Source: Bacteroidota bacterium
GTDB taxonomy: Bacteria; Bacteroidota; Bacteroidia; Chitinophagales; Chitinophagaceae
Assembly: GCA_947447835.1 (NCBI GenBank)
Contig: CANFLP010000054.1
Span: 1-11,841 of the forward strand
DNA length: 11,841 nt
Direction of reading: 5' to 3'
Part shown: piece by piece, positions 1-7,135 of the stretch
Layout of the letters: every line of letters begins with the position of its first letter
Position numbering within the stretch: the first letter of the stretch is position 1
Position numbers and translations under genes: made by a program
Notes under the pieces: generated by a model
Told to the model about the DNA's origin: nothing
What the model saw: the letters and a program-made list of their open reading frames with translations, nothing else
Database searches by the model: none

Positions 1-703
1 AAGATTGTTGAAAACGTCTACTTAATACAATTTGAAACACATCGCCTCGCATACAATGTTGAATTCCTTTTTTAACCGCTTCTCGATATTGCTCGTCTGT
101 TAAATTTGAAGTCTCACTCCCTACCAAGCTAAATGGATATTGAGGCACGTCCTTGCTTTTAATAAAGGAAACCAATGCATCATATTCTGAAGCGATACCC
201 TCTAACTTATTCTCACAAATAAATATCTCATCCTTAAAGTGATTAAAGGCAATCACATATTGATACAATCTATAACGCATCAATGGAACCACTGGTGCAC
301 CTTCTTTAAATTGAATCGTATCAAAAAAAGGAATCGCATCATATGCTGTATAACCATATAAGCCCTGTGCAAATGCTGCTTCTTTTACTTCCTGCCCCTT
401 CATTTCATATTGTTGCATGTAAGCCCAAATTCGATCTGGAGCAGCATGTACATTTTGAATAATTTCTTTTTCAGGATCCTGGTTAGGATACTTGTATTCA
501 ATTTCATTTAAAGAAGAAATTTCAATTCCTCCTATTGCATTTACACCTATAAATGAATAACTATTTTCAGAAGCATGCGAATCAGTGCTCTCTAATAATA
601 TCGTATCTCTGAATCTATCTCTTAATCGGAGATAAATTCCAACCGGTGTAAAAGTATCAGCCAACATTCTTGTGACCGTGGTCGTAACTTGCTTCTTTTG
701 CAT
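1..703 (-). CDS. trpE: Anthranilate synthase component I (TrpE), N-terminal part, cut by window edge
   Basis: TrpE makes anthranilate from chorismate, the first step of tryptophan synthesis, using ammonia from the TrpG subunit. I translated the minus strand by hand from the ATG at 701-703 and it stays open for 234 codons to the window edge; the C-terminal half lies outside. Visible are the N-terminal region PVGIYLRLRD (residues 20-29), LLES at 36-39 (the motif that binds feedback tryptophan in known TrpE proteins), YGYTAYDAIPFF around 128-139, and the start of the chorismate-binding domain with GDVFQIVLSRRF near the break. The preceding Trp leader peptide and attenuator support TrpE over its paralogue PabB. 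LLES suggests feedback inhibition as well as attenuation. It is presumably the first gene of a trp operon running left out of the window. Confidence 0.93.
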   Translation of the reverse strand, partial: MQKKQVTTTVTRMLADTFTPVGIYLRLRDRFRDTILLESTDSHASENSYSFIGVNAIGGIEISSLNEIEYKYPNQDPEKEIIQNVHAAPDRIWAYMQQYEMKGQEVKEAAFAQGLYGYTAYDAIPFFDTIQFKEGAPVVPLMRYRLYQYVIAFNHFKDEIFICENKLEGIASEYDALVSFIKSKDVPQYPFSLVGSETSNLTDEQYREAVKKGIQHCMRGDVFQIVLSRRFQQS

Positions 704-748
704 AATCCTATCTTAATTCGTTTTCTGTTCTTTGTTCTTTCAATGCGT

Positions 749-786
749 TAAAAAAATAAACCCCGACATTGGATGTCGGGGTTTAT
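749..786 (-). terminator. trp attenuator terminator hairpin
   Basis: A perfect 14-bp inverted repeat (756-769 with 773-786, 3-nt loop) contains a four-pair G/C block. Read on the minus strand it is followed by a run of seven T (one inside the stem) at 750-756. It lies between the Trp leader peptide and trpE, 46 nt upstream of the trpE ATG, so it would stop transcription before trpE. The plus-strand side has no comparable T-run, so its direction is minus. It may also catch transcripts reading through from hisB. Confidence 0.92.
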
Positions 787-829
787 GTATATTTTGACAA
801 TTATAGCTATGTCATTACAATACCCCAAC
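775..829 (-). promoter_or_regulatory. trp antiterminator pairing (alternative fold)
   Basis: In the minus-strand RNA, GUUGGGGU (829-822), encoded by leader codons 15-17, can pair over 8 contiguous positions (one G-U) with ACCCCGAC (782-775) in the first arm of the terminator. The two folds exclude each other. The strand begins exactly 12 nt after the last Trp codon. A ribosome waiting on the Trp codons would leave it free, and one at the stop codon (815-817) would cover it. The pairing is read by eye; no folding energy was computed. Confidence 0.75.
795..814 (-). other. Small hairpin directly after the trp leader stop codon
   Basis: TGACA (810-814 on the minus strand) pairs with TGTCA (795-799) around a 10-nt loop, starting at the base after the leader stop codon. 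It could be a weak RNA polymerase pause that keeps transcription and leader translation in step, but five pairs is little and it may be chance. Confidence 0.3.
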
Positions 830-871
830 GGAGTTTGTATGCCACCACCACATATTGTTTGAATTAATCAT
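815..871 (-). CDS. trpL: trp operon leader peptide (attenuator peptide, WWW)
   Basis: This 18-codon ORF reads MINSNNMWWWHTNSVGVL with three consecutive TGG codons at positions 8-10, a run very unlikely by chance in a short peptide directly upstream of trpE. It is followed by a terminator hairpin and preceded by a good Bacteroidota promoter, so it meets the definition of a transcription-attenuation leader peptide. Its role is to sense charged tRNA-Trp: ribosomes stall on the TGG run when tryptophan is scarce. I chose the ATG at 869-871; the in-frame ATG at 851-853 would give a 12-residue version with the same Trp run. No clear Shine-Dalgarno sequence precedes either, only an A-rich stretch, as is usual in the phylum. 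The gene symbol is by analogy with other trp leaders. Confidence 0.92.
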   Translation of the reverse strand: MINSNNMWWWHTNSVGVL

Positions 872-890
872 ATTTTTATTCTTTCTGATA

Positions 891-922
891 CAAATTTAAC
901 GCATTGGCTATTCCTCGCCAAA
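891..922 (-). promoter_or_regulatory. trp operon promoter (Bacteroidota -33/-7 type)
   Basis: On the minus strand TTTG (922-919) is followed after 20 nt by TAAATTTG (898-891), an exact match to the TAnnTTTG -7 consensus. Transcription would start near 886-887, giving a 5' UTR of roughly 15 nt before the leader ATG. It lies 56 nt after the hisB stop, so trp has its own promoter within the his-trp junction. Confidence 0.75.
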
Positions 923-978
923 AAAAATCTCCTAGTTTGCTAAAACGGCCTCCAAATCCGCTATCAGCCGTTAGTATC

Positions 979-2109
979 CTACAAAACCCCTTTGGTACTT
1001 GGTAAAGCGTCACTTTCTGGGTTACGTCTAACAGCCATTTTGATAGATTTAGCAAAAGCTTTGAAAATGGCTTCTATCTTATGGTGCTCATTATCCCCTT
1101 TGCAACTAATATTCAAATTGGCTTTAGCCGCATCACTGAACGACTTGAAAAAGTGGAAAAACATTTCAGTTGGCATTTCTCCAATCTTTTCACGATTAAA
1201 TTCAGCATCCCAAACTATCCAGTTTCTTCCGCCAAAATCAATTAACACCTTCGCTTCTGCCTCATCCATTGGTAATGCATAACCATAACGCTCCATGCCT
1301 CTTTTATCCATCAAGCCTAAAGCAAATGCTTCCCCTAGCGCTATACCCACATCCTCAATAGTATGGTGCTCGTCTATGTGCAAATCACCATCACATTTAA
1401 TATTTAAATCCAATGCACCGTGACGCGCAATTTGCTCTAACATATGATCAAAGAAACCTAAACCTGTTTCAATTTTTGCATCTCCTTTTCCATCTAAATT
1501 TAATTCAACACTAATTTTAGTTTCCTTGGTATTTCGAACATGCGAAACTTTTCTTAAACCTAATTTTAAGAAACTGTAAATTTCGGACCAACTGTTTGCT
1601 TCTAGCGCAATAACAGGTCTTAGTTCCAACGCTTGTTCTGCAGTCAAATCATGCAAAGGAGACTTTAAATAAATAGCCTTGCACCCAATATTTTTTGCCA
1701 AAGCAATATCACTCCATCTATCTCCAATCACAAATGAATTAGCAATGTCAAATTGATCATTCCCCAGCAATTCTGTTAACATGCCAGTACCAGGCTTGCG
1801 TGTTGGTTTATTATCAGCAGCAAATGTATTGTCAATGAATATTTGATCAAACACGAAACCTTCACCAGCCAACGTACGTAACATTAATTGCTGATAGGGT
1901 TCAAAGTTTTCCTTAGGATAACTAGTGGTACCAAGGCCATCCTGATTGGTTACCATTACTTTATGAAATCCAAAATCAGTTGCTATCTTTCCTAAATAAG
2001 AAATTGCACCAGGGACAAAACTCGTTTTCTCAATGGTATCAATTTGAAAATCCGACTTTGGTTCTTCCAAAATAACACCGTCTCGGTCTATAAATAATAT
2101 TGGTTTCAT
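979..2109 (-). CDS. hisB: Bifunctional histidinol-phosphatase / imidazoleglycerol-phosphate dehydratase HisB
   Basis: This fusion enzyme carries out two histidine steps: dehydration of imidazoleglycerol phosphate and dephosphorylation of histidinol phosphate. Residues 1-165 are a HAD-type phosphatase with DRDG (D8 and D10), MVTNQDGLG (T54), the RKPGTG lysine (K105) and IGDRWSDI (D130, D134). Residues 189-376 are the dehydratase with FFDHMLEQIARHG (219-231), DEHHTIED (246-253), EHHKIEAIFKAF (341-352) and the usual terminus LPSTKGVL. The length of 376 is close to the about 355 of enterobacterial HisB. The phosphatase domain has no Cys/His cluster where the enterobacterial enzyme binds structural zinc. 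It starts 26 nt after the cytochrome c gene and is the last his gene visible here. Confidence 0.97.
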   Translation of the reverse strand: MKPILFIDRDGVILEEPKSDFQIDTIEKTSFVPGAISYLGKIATDFGFHKVMVTNQDGLGTTSYPKENFEPYQQLMLRTLAGEGFVFDQIFIDNTFAADNKPTRKPGTGMLTELLGNDQFDIANSFVIGDRWSDIALAKNIGCKAIYLKSPLHDLTAEQALELRPVIALEANSWSEIYSFLKLGLRKVSHVRNTKETKISVELNLDGKGDAKIETGLGFFDHMLEQIARHGALDLNIKCDGDLHIDEHHTIEDVGIALGEAFALGLMDKRGMERYGYALPMDEAEAKVLIDFGGRNWIVWDAEFNREKIGEMPTEMFFHFFKSFSDAAKANLNISCKGDNEHHKIEAIFKAFAKSIKMAVRRNPESDALPSTKGVL

Positions 2110-2135
2110 AATTCAGTTATTATATGATCATTTAA

Positions 2136-2534
2136 CTACTTTTTTCGCAATGCCGCTTTTACTTGAGCCACTGTAATTTTAGAAGCTTTATTGCCCCAGC
2201 TATTTCTAACATAGCTTAATACATTCGCAATGTCCTCGTCTTTAAAATCTGGATTAGGGGTCATTACATTATTATAGTAGTATCCGTCTAATGCAATTTT
2301 CTCGCTATATCCACCTTTCACAATACGCACCAAACGTGCAATATTATTGCCTACTAAATTACTTGACCCGTCCAATGGAGCATTCATATTAGGCACTCCT
2401 CCTCCATCTGCTTGATGACAAACCAGACATCTGGTGTCATATATTTTTTTTCCCTTAACCAAATCCTGCGCATTGGAAGAAATAGAAATTCCTAATACAC
2501 AACTGATCATAAAAATCTTATTCATCAATCTCAT
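2136..2534 (-). CDS. Small secreted c-type cytochrome
   Basis: A 132-residue protein with a signal peptide ending at NAQ (residues 21-23) and a single haem c motif CLVCH at 36-40. M91 in NVMTPNPDFKDED is the likely axial ligand, and the final helix (DIANVLSYVRNSWG) is typical of class I cytochromes c. It should act in the periplasm as an electron carrier. Its start lies one base after the stop of the upstream sugar dehydrogenase gene (stop 2536-2538), indicating tight co-expression, so the obvious role is to accept electrons from that enzyme. The ATG at 2532-2534 gives MRLMNKIF; the second ATG, three codons in at 2523-2525, is an equally good start for the signal peptide. It lies inside the his operon but has no known part in histidine synthesis. 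Confidence 0.93.
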   Translation of the reverse strand: MRLMNKIFMISCVLGISISSNAQDLVKGKKIYDTRCLVCHQADGGGVPNMNAPLDGSSNLVGNNIARLVRIVKGGYSEKIALDGYYYNNVMTPNPDFKDEDIANVLSYVRNSWGNKASKITVAQVKAALRKK

Positions 2535-2535
2535 A

Positions 2536-3792
2536 CTATTTTGAATAACTTATTTTAAAAATTGACCCTCTGCTATCATCACTTACATATAATGAACCGT
2601 CTGGACCTTGAGCTAAACCACATGGTCTTGCTTTTGCTTTACGTGGATTCATTACTTTTTCATCACCGCTTAATCCTGAGAATCCATTAGCAAAAATTTC
2701 CCATTCACCACTAGGCTTGCCATTTTTAAAAGGCACAAAGGCAACAAAATATCCTTCCTGTGGTAAAGGAGCTCTATTCCATGAACCATGAAAAGCAATG
2801 AATGCGCCATTCTTATATTTTTCAGGAAATTGATTGCCTGTATAAAATAATAAAGCGTTTGGCGCCATATGTGCAGGGAAAAATACGGTTGGATTAACTG
2901 CATTTTCTCCACCTTCTTTTTTGCCATCACCACCATATTCTGGAGAAACAATTTTCTTCTTTAAATAAGGATCAAAATACACATAAGGCCACCCAGCATT
3001 ATCTCCCTCATGTAATTCATACATAGTTTCTGCAGGCAATTCTGCACTTTGTGCATCGCTATATAATTCTGGATAAAAATTATTTAATTGATCACGTCCA
3101 TGTTGCATCACAAACAAAGAATTAGTTGCAGTATTCCAATCTAATCCAACTACATTACGCAAGCCAGTTGCATATCTTTTCCCGTCACCATACACTTGAT
3201 TCTCCTTACTTCCATTAAATTTCCAAATACCACCAGCAGAATCTAAAATTGGGCAAGGCATCATTCCTTTTGAACCTTTTTGTCTGTCTTTTTCTTGACA
3301 TGCATTTGAGTAAGCTCCAATGTTTACATATATATTGTTTTGCCCGTCCAATGTGATTGATTTAGACGCATGTTGATTTTTTGCGATCAATCCTTTAACA
3401 ATTGTTTTAGGACTTAATGGATTCACTACCTCATCTTTATCATTCAATTGATATAAGTATACGTCGTTATCTGAAGTAGCATACAAATCTTTCCCTTTTA
3501 CATAAATGCCCGTACCGCCATAATTTGCCCAACCTGTTACCTTATCAGCAACGCCATCCTTATTCACGTCTTCTAAACGAATGATACTTTTTCCTGCTTT
3601 ATTTGGATACATAAGTTTAGCAAACACTACTCCATTTGTTGTAACAGAAATATGTCTTGCACTACCAATGGTATCTGCAAACAATGTTGCTTTAAAGCCA
3701 TCAGGTAATTTTAATCCTGCATTGGTTTGCGCATTTGTACCAATTGAAATCATCAATAAAGATGATAAAAAGATGTTTTTAAAATTTTTCAT
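2536..3792 (-). CDS. Secreted PQQ-dependent sugar/sorbosone dehydrogenase-like beta-propeller
   Basis: A 418-residue protein with a signal peptide (1-22, ending NAQ) and a glucose/sorbosone dehydrogenase propeller fold. Landmarks are an EF-hand-like calcium loop DVNKDGVAD (75-83), NQHASKSI with H141 as the probable catalytic base, GLRNVVGLDWN (210-220), MQHGRDQL (229-236), HEGDNAGWPYVYFD (261-274), FHGSWNR (334-340) and RPCGLAQGPDGSLYVSDD (389-406). The family oxidises sugars at C1 to lactones with PQQ as cofactor and passes electrons to cytochromes; the cytochrome c gene one base downstream fits this. The exact substrate cannot be read from the sequence. It begins 29 nt after hisC with no obvious promoter in the gap, so it appears to be transcribed with the his genes, which is unusual. 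Cys165 and Cys180 could form a disulfide. Confidence 0.85.
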   Translation of the reverse strand: MKNFKNIFLSSLLMISIGTNAQTNAGLKLPDGFKATLFADTIGSARHISVTTNGVVFAKLMYPNKAGKSIIRLEDVNKDGVADKVTGWANYGGTGIYVKGKDLYATSDNDVYLYQLNDKDEVVNPLSPKTIVKGLIAKNQHASKSITLDGQNNIYVNIGAYSNACQEKDRQKGSKGMMPCPILDSAGGIWKFNGSKENQVYGDGKRYATGLRNVVGLDWNTATNSLFVMQHGRDQLNNFYPELYSDAQSAELPAETMYELHEGDNAGWPYVYFDPYLKKKIVSPEYGGDGKKEGGENAVNPTVFFPAHMAPNALLFYTGNQFPEKYKNGAFIAFHGSWNRAPLPQEGYFVAFVPFKNGKPSGEWEIFANGFSGLSGDEKVMNPRKAKARPCGLAQGPDGSLYVSDDSRGSIFKISYSK

Positions 3793-3821
3793 GCCCTTTT
3801 TTGTGTGGTGTTATTTTATTA

Positions 3822-4889
3822 TTATTCAGAAAATATTTTTTCAATCCATTCCGCCATTGCATCAACCAATTCAGTATTCTCTTGCTCATTGCCAATCGTT
3901 ATTCTTACACTGTCTTCACAATTAGGTAAGCTTGAACGGTCTCTTAATATAATACCCTTGGTACATAAATACTTATACAATTCTGTCGCGTGAGGAATCT
4001 TTACCAATAAAAAGTTAGTATCCGAAGGATATACTTTTTGAACATGTGGCATTGATGCAATTACTTCGGCTAAAGCAATTCTCATTTCAACCAAATGTTG
4101 AATCATGTCATTTACCTGCCCCACTTCCTCTAATGCCTTTAACACCAATTCCTGTGCAACCAGACTAATATTATAAGGCGCTTTCACCTTATTTAAATAC
4201 CCTATTACTGGCTCATTCGCAAAACACATTCCAACCCTTAATCCTGCCAATCCCCAAGCCTTACTTAAAGTTTGTAGAACCACTAAGTTTGGATAATCTT
4301 CCAATGATTGAACAAAAGACTTTTGTTTTGAAAAATTGATATATGCCTCATCTACAACAACCAAACCGTTAAAATGGTTTAAAACGGTTTCGATATCTAT
4401 TCTATCTAAAGAATTTCCAGTTGGATTATTAGGAGAACAGATCCATATGATTTTTGTATGATCATCTACCAATTGCTCGATATGCGCCACATTCAATTGA
4501 AAATCTGGTAACAAAGGTGCAGACTTAATGCCAATATTATTGATATTAGCACTTACTTCATACATTGGATAAGTTGGAGGACAAATAATGATATTATCTT
4601 TTCCTGGCTCACAAAATGCACGAAATAATAAATCAATTATTTCATCACTTCCATTCCCTAAAAATATTTGTGAAGCAGGTATTTTTTTGATAACCGCCAA
4701 TTTCTCTTTCACCTCTTTTTGATAGGGATCCGGATATCGATTATACCATTTGGTTAAAGGGGAACCTAAACTGTTTTCATTTGCATCTAATAATACACGC
4801 GCTTCTCCACTAAATTCATCTTTTGCAGATGAATAAGGTTTTAATGCTTCAATGTTGGGTCGTACTACTTTTTTAATATCAAATTGCAT
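3822..4889 (-). CDS. hisC: Histidinol-phosphate aminotransferase HisC
   Basis: A PLP enzyme that transfers an amino group from glutamate to imidazole-acetol phosphate, giving histidinol phosphate. The fold type I landmarks are present: LDANENS (34-40), LGNGSDEIIDLL (77-88), SPNNPTG (152-158), VVDEAY with D180, TLSKAWGLAGLRVG with Schiff-base K210 and R218, and VRITIG with R329 for the substrate acid group. The 355 residues match the family's usual size. It starts three bases after the hisD stop, so the two are likely coupled in translation. Aromatic aminotransferases of the same superfamily are similar, but the position in the his operon settles the assignment. Confidence 0.97.
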   Translation of the reverse strand: MQFDIKKVVRPNIEALKPYSSAKDEFSGEARVLLDANENSLGSPLTKWYNRYPDPYQKEVKEKLAVIKKIPASQIFLGNGSDEIIDLLFRAFCEPGKDNIIICPPTYPMYEVSANINNIGIKSAPLLPDFQLNVAHIEQLVDDHTKIIWICSPNNPTGNSLDRIDIETVLNHFNGLVVVDEAYINFSKQKSFVQSLEDYPNLVVLQTLSKAWGLAGLRVGMCFANEPVIGYLNKVKAPYNISLVAQELVLKALEEVGQVNDMIQHLVEMRIALAEVIASMPHVQKVYPSDTNFLLVKIPHATELYKYLCTKGIILRDRSSLPNCEDSVRITIGNEQENTELVDAMAEWIEKIFSE

Positions 4890-4892
4890 ACA

Positions 4893-6191
4893 CTACATTT
4901 TTGATTCTATGTTTTTTAATCTCACAGCAACTGCATTACCATGCGCATCTAAGCTTTCAGCATTGGCCATTTCCATCACTGCTTGACCAATATTTACTAA
5001 GCCCCTTTCCGTAAGCTGCTGAAAGGTAATTTTTTTAACGAAACTATCCACACTTACGCCACTATAAGCTGATGCATAACCATTGGTAGGCAAAGTGTGA
5101 TTGGTACCGCTCGCATAATCTCCCACCGATTCTGGTGAATAATTACCTATAAAAACCGAACCGGCATTGGTTACTTTTTCGGCAACAATTTCGGCATTTT
5201 CTATGGACATAATTAAATGTTCCGGGGCATATTGATTAATTAATTCCAAAGCTTCAGTAGCATTTTCAATAATAATAGCTTTTGAATTTTCCAGCGCCTT
5301 TGCAGCTATATCCTTTCTAGATAATTGTGCTAATTGTACTGCCATTTCTTCCTGAACATTGGCAACCACTTTTTCATTACTAGCCACTAACAATACTTGA
5401 CTATCAACCCCATGTTCCGCCTGTGATAATAAATCCGCAGCTACAAATGAAGGTATAGCAGAATCGTCCGCCCATACACAAACTTCACTAGGACCCGCTG
5501 GCATATCAATTGCCACACCCGACTGCTGCACTAATTGTTTTGCAGCGGTTACATATTGATTCCCTGGTCCAAAAATTTTATTCACCTTAGGAACGGTTTC
5601 GGTTCCATATGCCATAGCTGCAATAGCTTGCACACCACCAATAGTATAAATATGTGTCACGCCAACTAATGTAGCTGCATATATGATTGCAGGATGAATC
5701 TCCCCCATGTCGTTATTTGGAGGTGTACATAAAATAATATTTTTACACCCTGCAATTTTTGCTGGAATTCCCAACATTAAAACAGTTGAAAATAATGGCG
5801 CTGTTCCACCTGGAATATAAATACCCGCCTTGTCTATGCCTATAGATTTTCTCCAACACCAAACCCCAGACATGGTTTCAATGCGATCCATTTTTTGCAA
5901 CTGCACTTGATGGAATTTTTCAATATTCCCTTTTGCTAATTGTATTGCTGTCTTTAACGAACTTGATAAAGCTTGTTCAGCATTTGCCTTTATGATTTCA
6001 TCTAATGCAATTGTTTTCAATTGCACATTGTCAAAGTTTTTAGTATACTTGAGCAATGCTTCGTCACCATTTGCACGAACATCATTAATAATAGCCTGCA
6101 CTTTTGGCAATAATTCACTTGCATCAAAACTAGGTCTAGCTAATAATGAAGCCCATTCATTTTGTCCAGGTTGATTATAAACTTGAATCAT
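4893..6191 (-). CDS. hisD: Histidinol dehydrogenase HisD
   Basis: A zinc enzyme that oxidises histidinol to histidine with two NAD+ in the final two steps of the pathway. The 432 residues are family-typical. Recognisable are YIPGGTAPLFSTVLM (125-139), IFGPGNQYVTAAK (206-218) and MPAGPSEV (230-237). Zinc ligands Q257 and H260 lie in SQAEHG, D358 in VGDYASGTNH and H417 in LDAHGNA; the catalytic pair E324-H325 lies in APEHL. These fall two residues before the E. coli numbers, so the active site is intact. Its start codon shares one base with the hisG stop (TAATG at 6189-6193), a sign of translational coupling. Confidence 0.97.
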   Translation of the reverse strand: MIQVYNQPGQNEWASLLARPSFDASELLPKVQAIINDVRANGDEALLKYTKNFDNVQLKTIALDEIIKANAEQALSSSLKTAIQLAKGNIEKFHQVQLQKMDRIETMSGVWCWRKSIGIDKAGIYIPGGTAPLFSTVLMLGIPAKIAGCKNIILCTPPNNDMGEIHPAIIYAATLVGVTHIYTIGGVQAIAAMAYGTETVPKVNKIFGPGNQYVTAAKQLVQQSGVAIDMPAGPSEVCVWADDSAIPSFVAADLLSQAEHGVDSQVLLVASNEKVVANVQEEMAVQLAQLSRKDIAAKALENSKAIIIENATEALELINQYAPEHLIMSIENAEIVAEKVTNAGSVFIGNYSPESVGDYASGTNHTLPTNGYASAYSGVSVDSFVKKITFQQLTERGLVNIGQAVMEMANAESLDAHGNAVAVRLKNIESKM

Positions 6192-7045
6192 TATAAAATC
6201 ATTTTTTCTATTGGAATCACTAAAATACCTTCTGCTCCAGCATTCTTTAACTGCTCAATAATATCCCAAAAATCACTTTCGGCAATAACGCTATGCACAC
6301 TACTCCATCCTGGTGAAGCCAAAGGTAAAACTGTTGGACTTTTCATGCCTGGCAATAAAGCAACAATTTTTTCTAGCTGATCATTAGGTGCATTTAATAA
6401 TACATATTTATTCTTCTTTGCCTTTTTAACGGACTCCATTCTGAATAATAAACGCGCTAATATTTGTTGTGCCTCTTCTGAAAAGTTTTTATGTTTAATT
6501 AATACTGCTTGAGATCTTAAAATGGTTTCTGCTTCCTTTAACCCATTCATAAATAAAGTAGAACCGCTACTCACTAAATCACACACTACATCGGCCAGGC
6601 CAATACCAGGCGCAATTTCTACGCTTCCGCTAATCTCATGGATCTCCGCTTTAATGTTATGTTCAGTCAAATATCTTTGCACTAATACTGGATAGCTTGT
6701 TGCAATTTTTTTACCAGCCAAAAACTCGGGTCCAGTAAATTCTTCGTTTTTACGAACAGCAAAACTAAGTCTGCATTTTCCAAAGCCTAGTTCATAAGCC
6801 ACTTCCACTTTCTTGGACTTTTCATATACCACATTCTCGCCTACAAAACCAATGTCTGCAACGCCATCTTCTACATATTGCGGAATATCATCGTCTCTTA
6901 AAAAGAAAAGTTCAATAGGGAAATTCGTAGCGTCTGCTTTTAATTTGTTTACCCCATTGCCTATATCAATACCGCATTCCTTCAACAAGCGCATTGAATC
7001 CTCGTTTAATCTTCCTGATTTTTGAATCGCTAATTTTAATCGCAT
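6191..7045 (-). CDS. hisG: ATP phosphoribosyltransferase HisG, long form
   Basis: HisG joins ATP and PRPP in the committed, feedback-regulated step of histidine synthesis. The N-terminal catalytic part shows LAIQKSGRLNEDS (5-17) and DIGFVGEN (64-71), with the PRPP-binding stretch SGSVEIAPGIGLADVVCDLV at 139-158 followed by SSGSTL. Residues about 208-284 form the C-terminal regulatory domain (GMKSPTVLPLASPGW, ending EGILVIPIEKMIL), so this is the hexameric long form that binds histidine itself and needs no HisZ partner. It is the first structural gene of the operon and lies directly after the attenuator hairpin, so expression depends on the His leader. There is no strong Shine-Dalgarno sequence before the ATG at 7043-7045. 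Confidence 0.97.
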   Translation of the reverse strand: MRLKLAIQKSGRLNEDSMRLLKECGIDIGNGVNKLKADATNFPIELFFLRDDDIPQYVEDGVADIGFVGENVVYEKSKKVEVAYELGFGKCRLSFAVRKNEEFTGPEFLAGKKIATSYPVLVQRYLTEHNIKAEIHEISGSVEIAPGIGLADVVCDLVSSGSTLFMNGLKEAETILRSQAVLIKHKNFSEEAQQILARLLFRMESVKKAKKNKYVLLNAPNDQLEKIVALLPGMKSPTVLPLASPGWSSVHSVIAESDFWDIIEQLKNAGAEGILVIPIEKMIL

Positions 7046-7058
7046 ACTACTTATTATT

Positions 7059-7094
7059 AAAAATTAAAAGGGCTTACTGTTGAGTAAGCCCTTT
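7059..7094 (-). terminator. his attenuator terminator hairpin
   Basis: A perfect 12-bp inverted repeat (7067-7078 with 7083-7094, 4-nt loop) is followed on the minus strand by an interrupted T-rich tract (TAATTTTTAATAAT). It lies between the His leader peptide and the hisG start, 21 nt upstream of that ATG. On the plus strand the stem is followed by GGTTAAATAT, which is not a T-run, so it acts on the minus strand. It would end transcription before hisG when histidine is plentiful. Confidence 0.9.
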
Positions 7095-7135
7095 GGTTAA
7101 ATATAGTTACATACCTACACACCGATAGCTTACCC
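7082..7135 (-). promoter_or_regulatory. his antiterminator pairing (alternative fold)
   Basis: In the minus-strand RNA, GGGUAAGCU (7135-7127), which spans the last sense codon and the stop codon of the leader peptide, can pair over 9 positions (two G-U) with GGCUUACUC (7090-7082), the first arm and loop edge of the terminator. The strand starts exactly 12 nt after the last His codon, the same offset as in the trp leader. A ribosome terminating at UAA (7132-7130) would sit on it and let the terminator form. Pairing was read by eye; energies were not computed. Confidence 0.75.

Noticed and set aside
944..972. Possible his operon terminator after hisB (6-bp stem with 17-nt loop, then TTTTAG on the minus strand)
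   Set aside because: The stem is short, the loop long and the T-run broken; the T8 run at 920-927 is too far away. Not strong enough to annotate.
992..1282. Plus-strand ORF of 96 codons inside hisB
   Set aside because: It is antisense to the strongly conserved dehydratase domain, has no recognisable domain, and is a shadow of the real gene. The other internal antisense and out-of-frame ORFs were dropped for the same reason.
3581..3993. Two overlapping plus-strand ORFs across the hisC and dehydrogenase ends
   Set aside because: Antisense shadows of conserved genes with low-complexity hydrophobic translation and no start or promoter signal.
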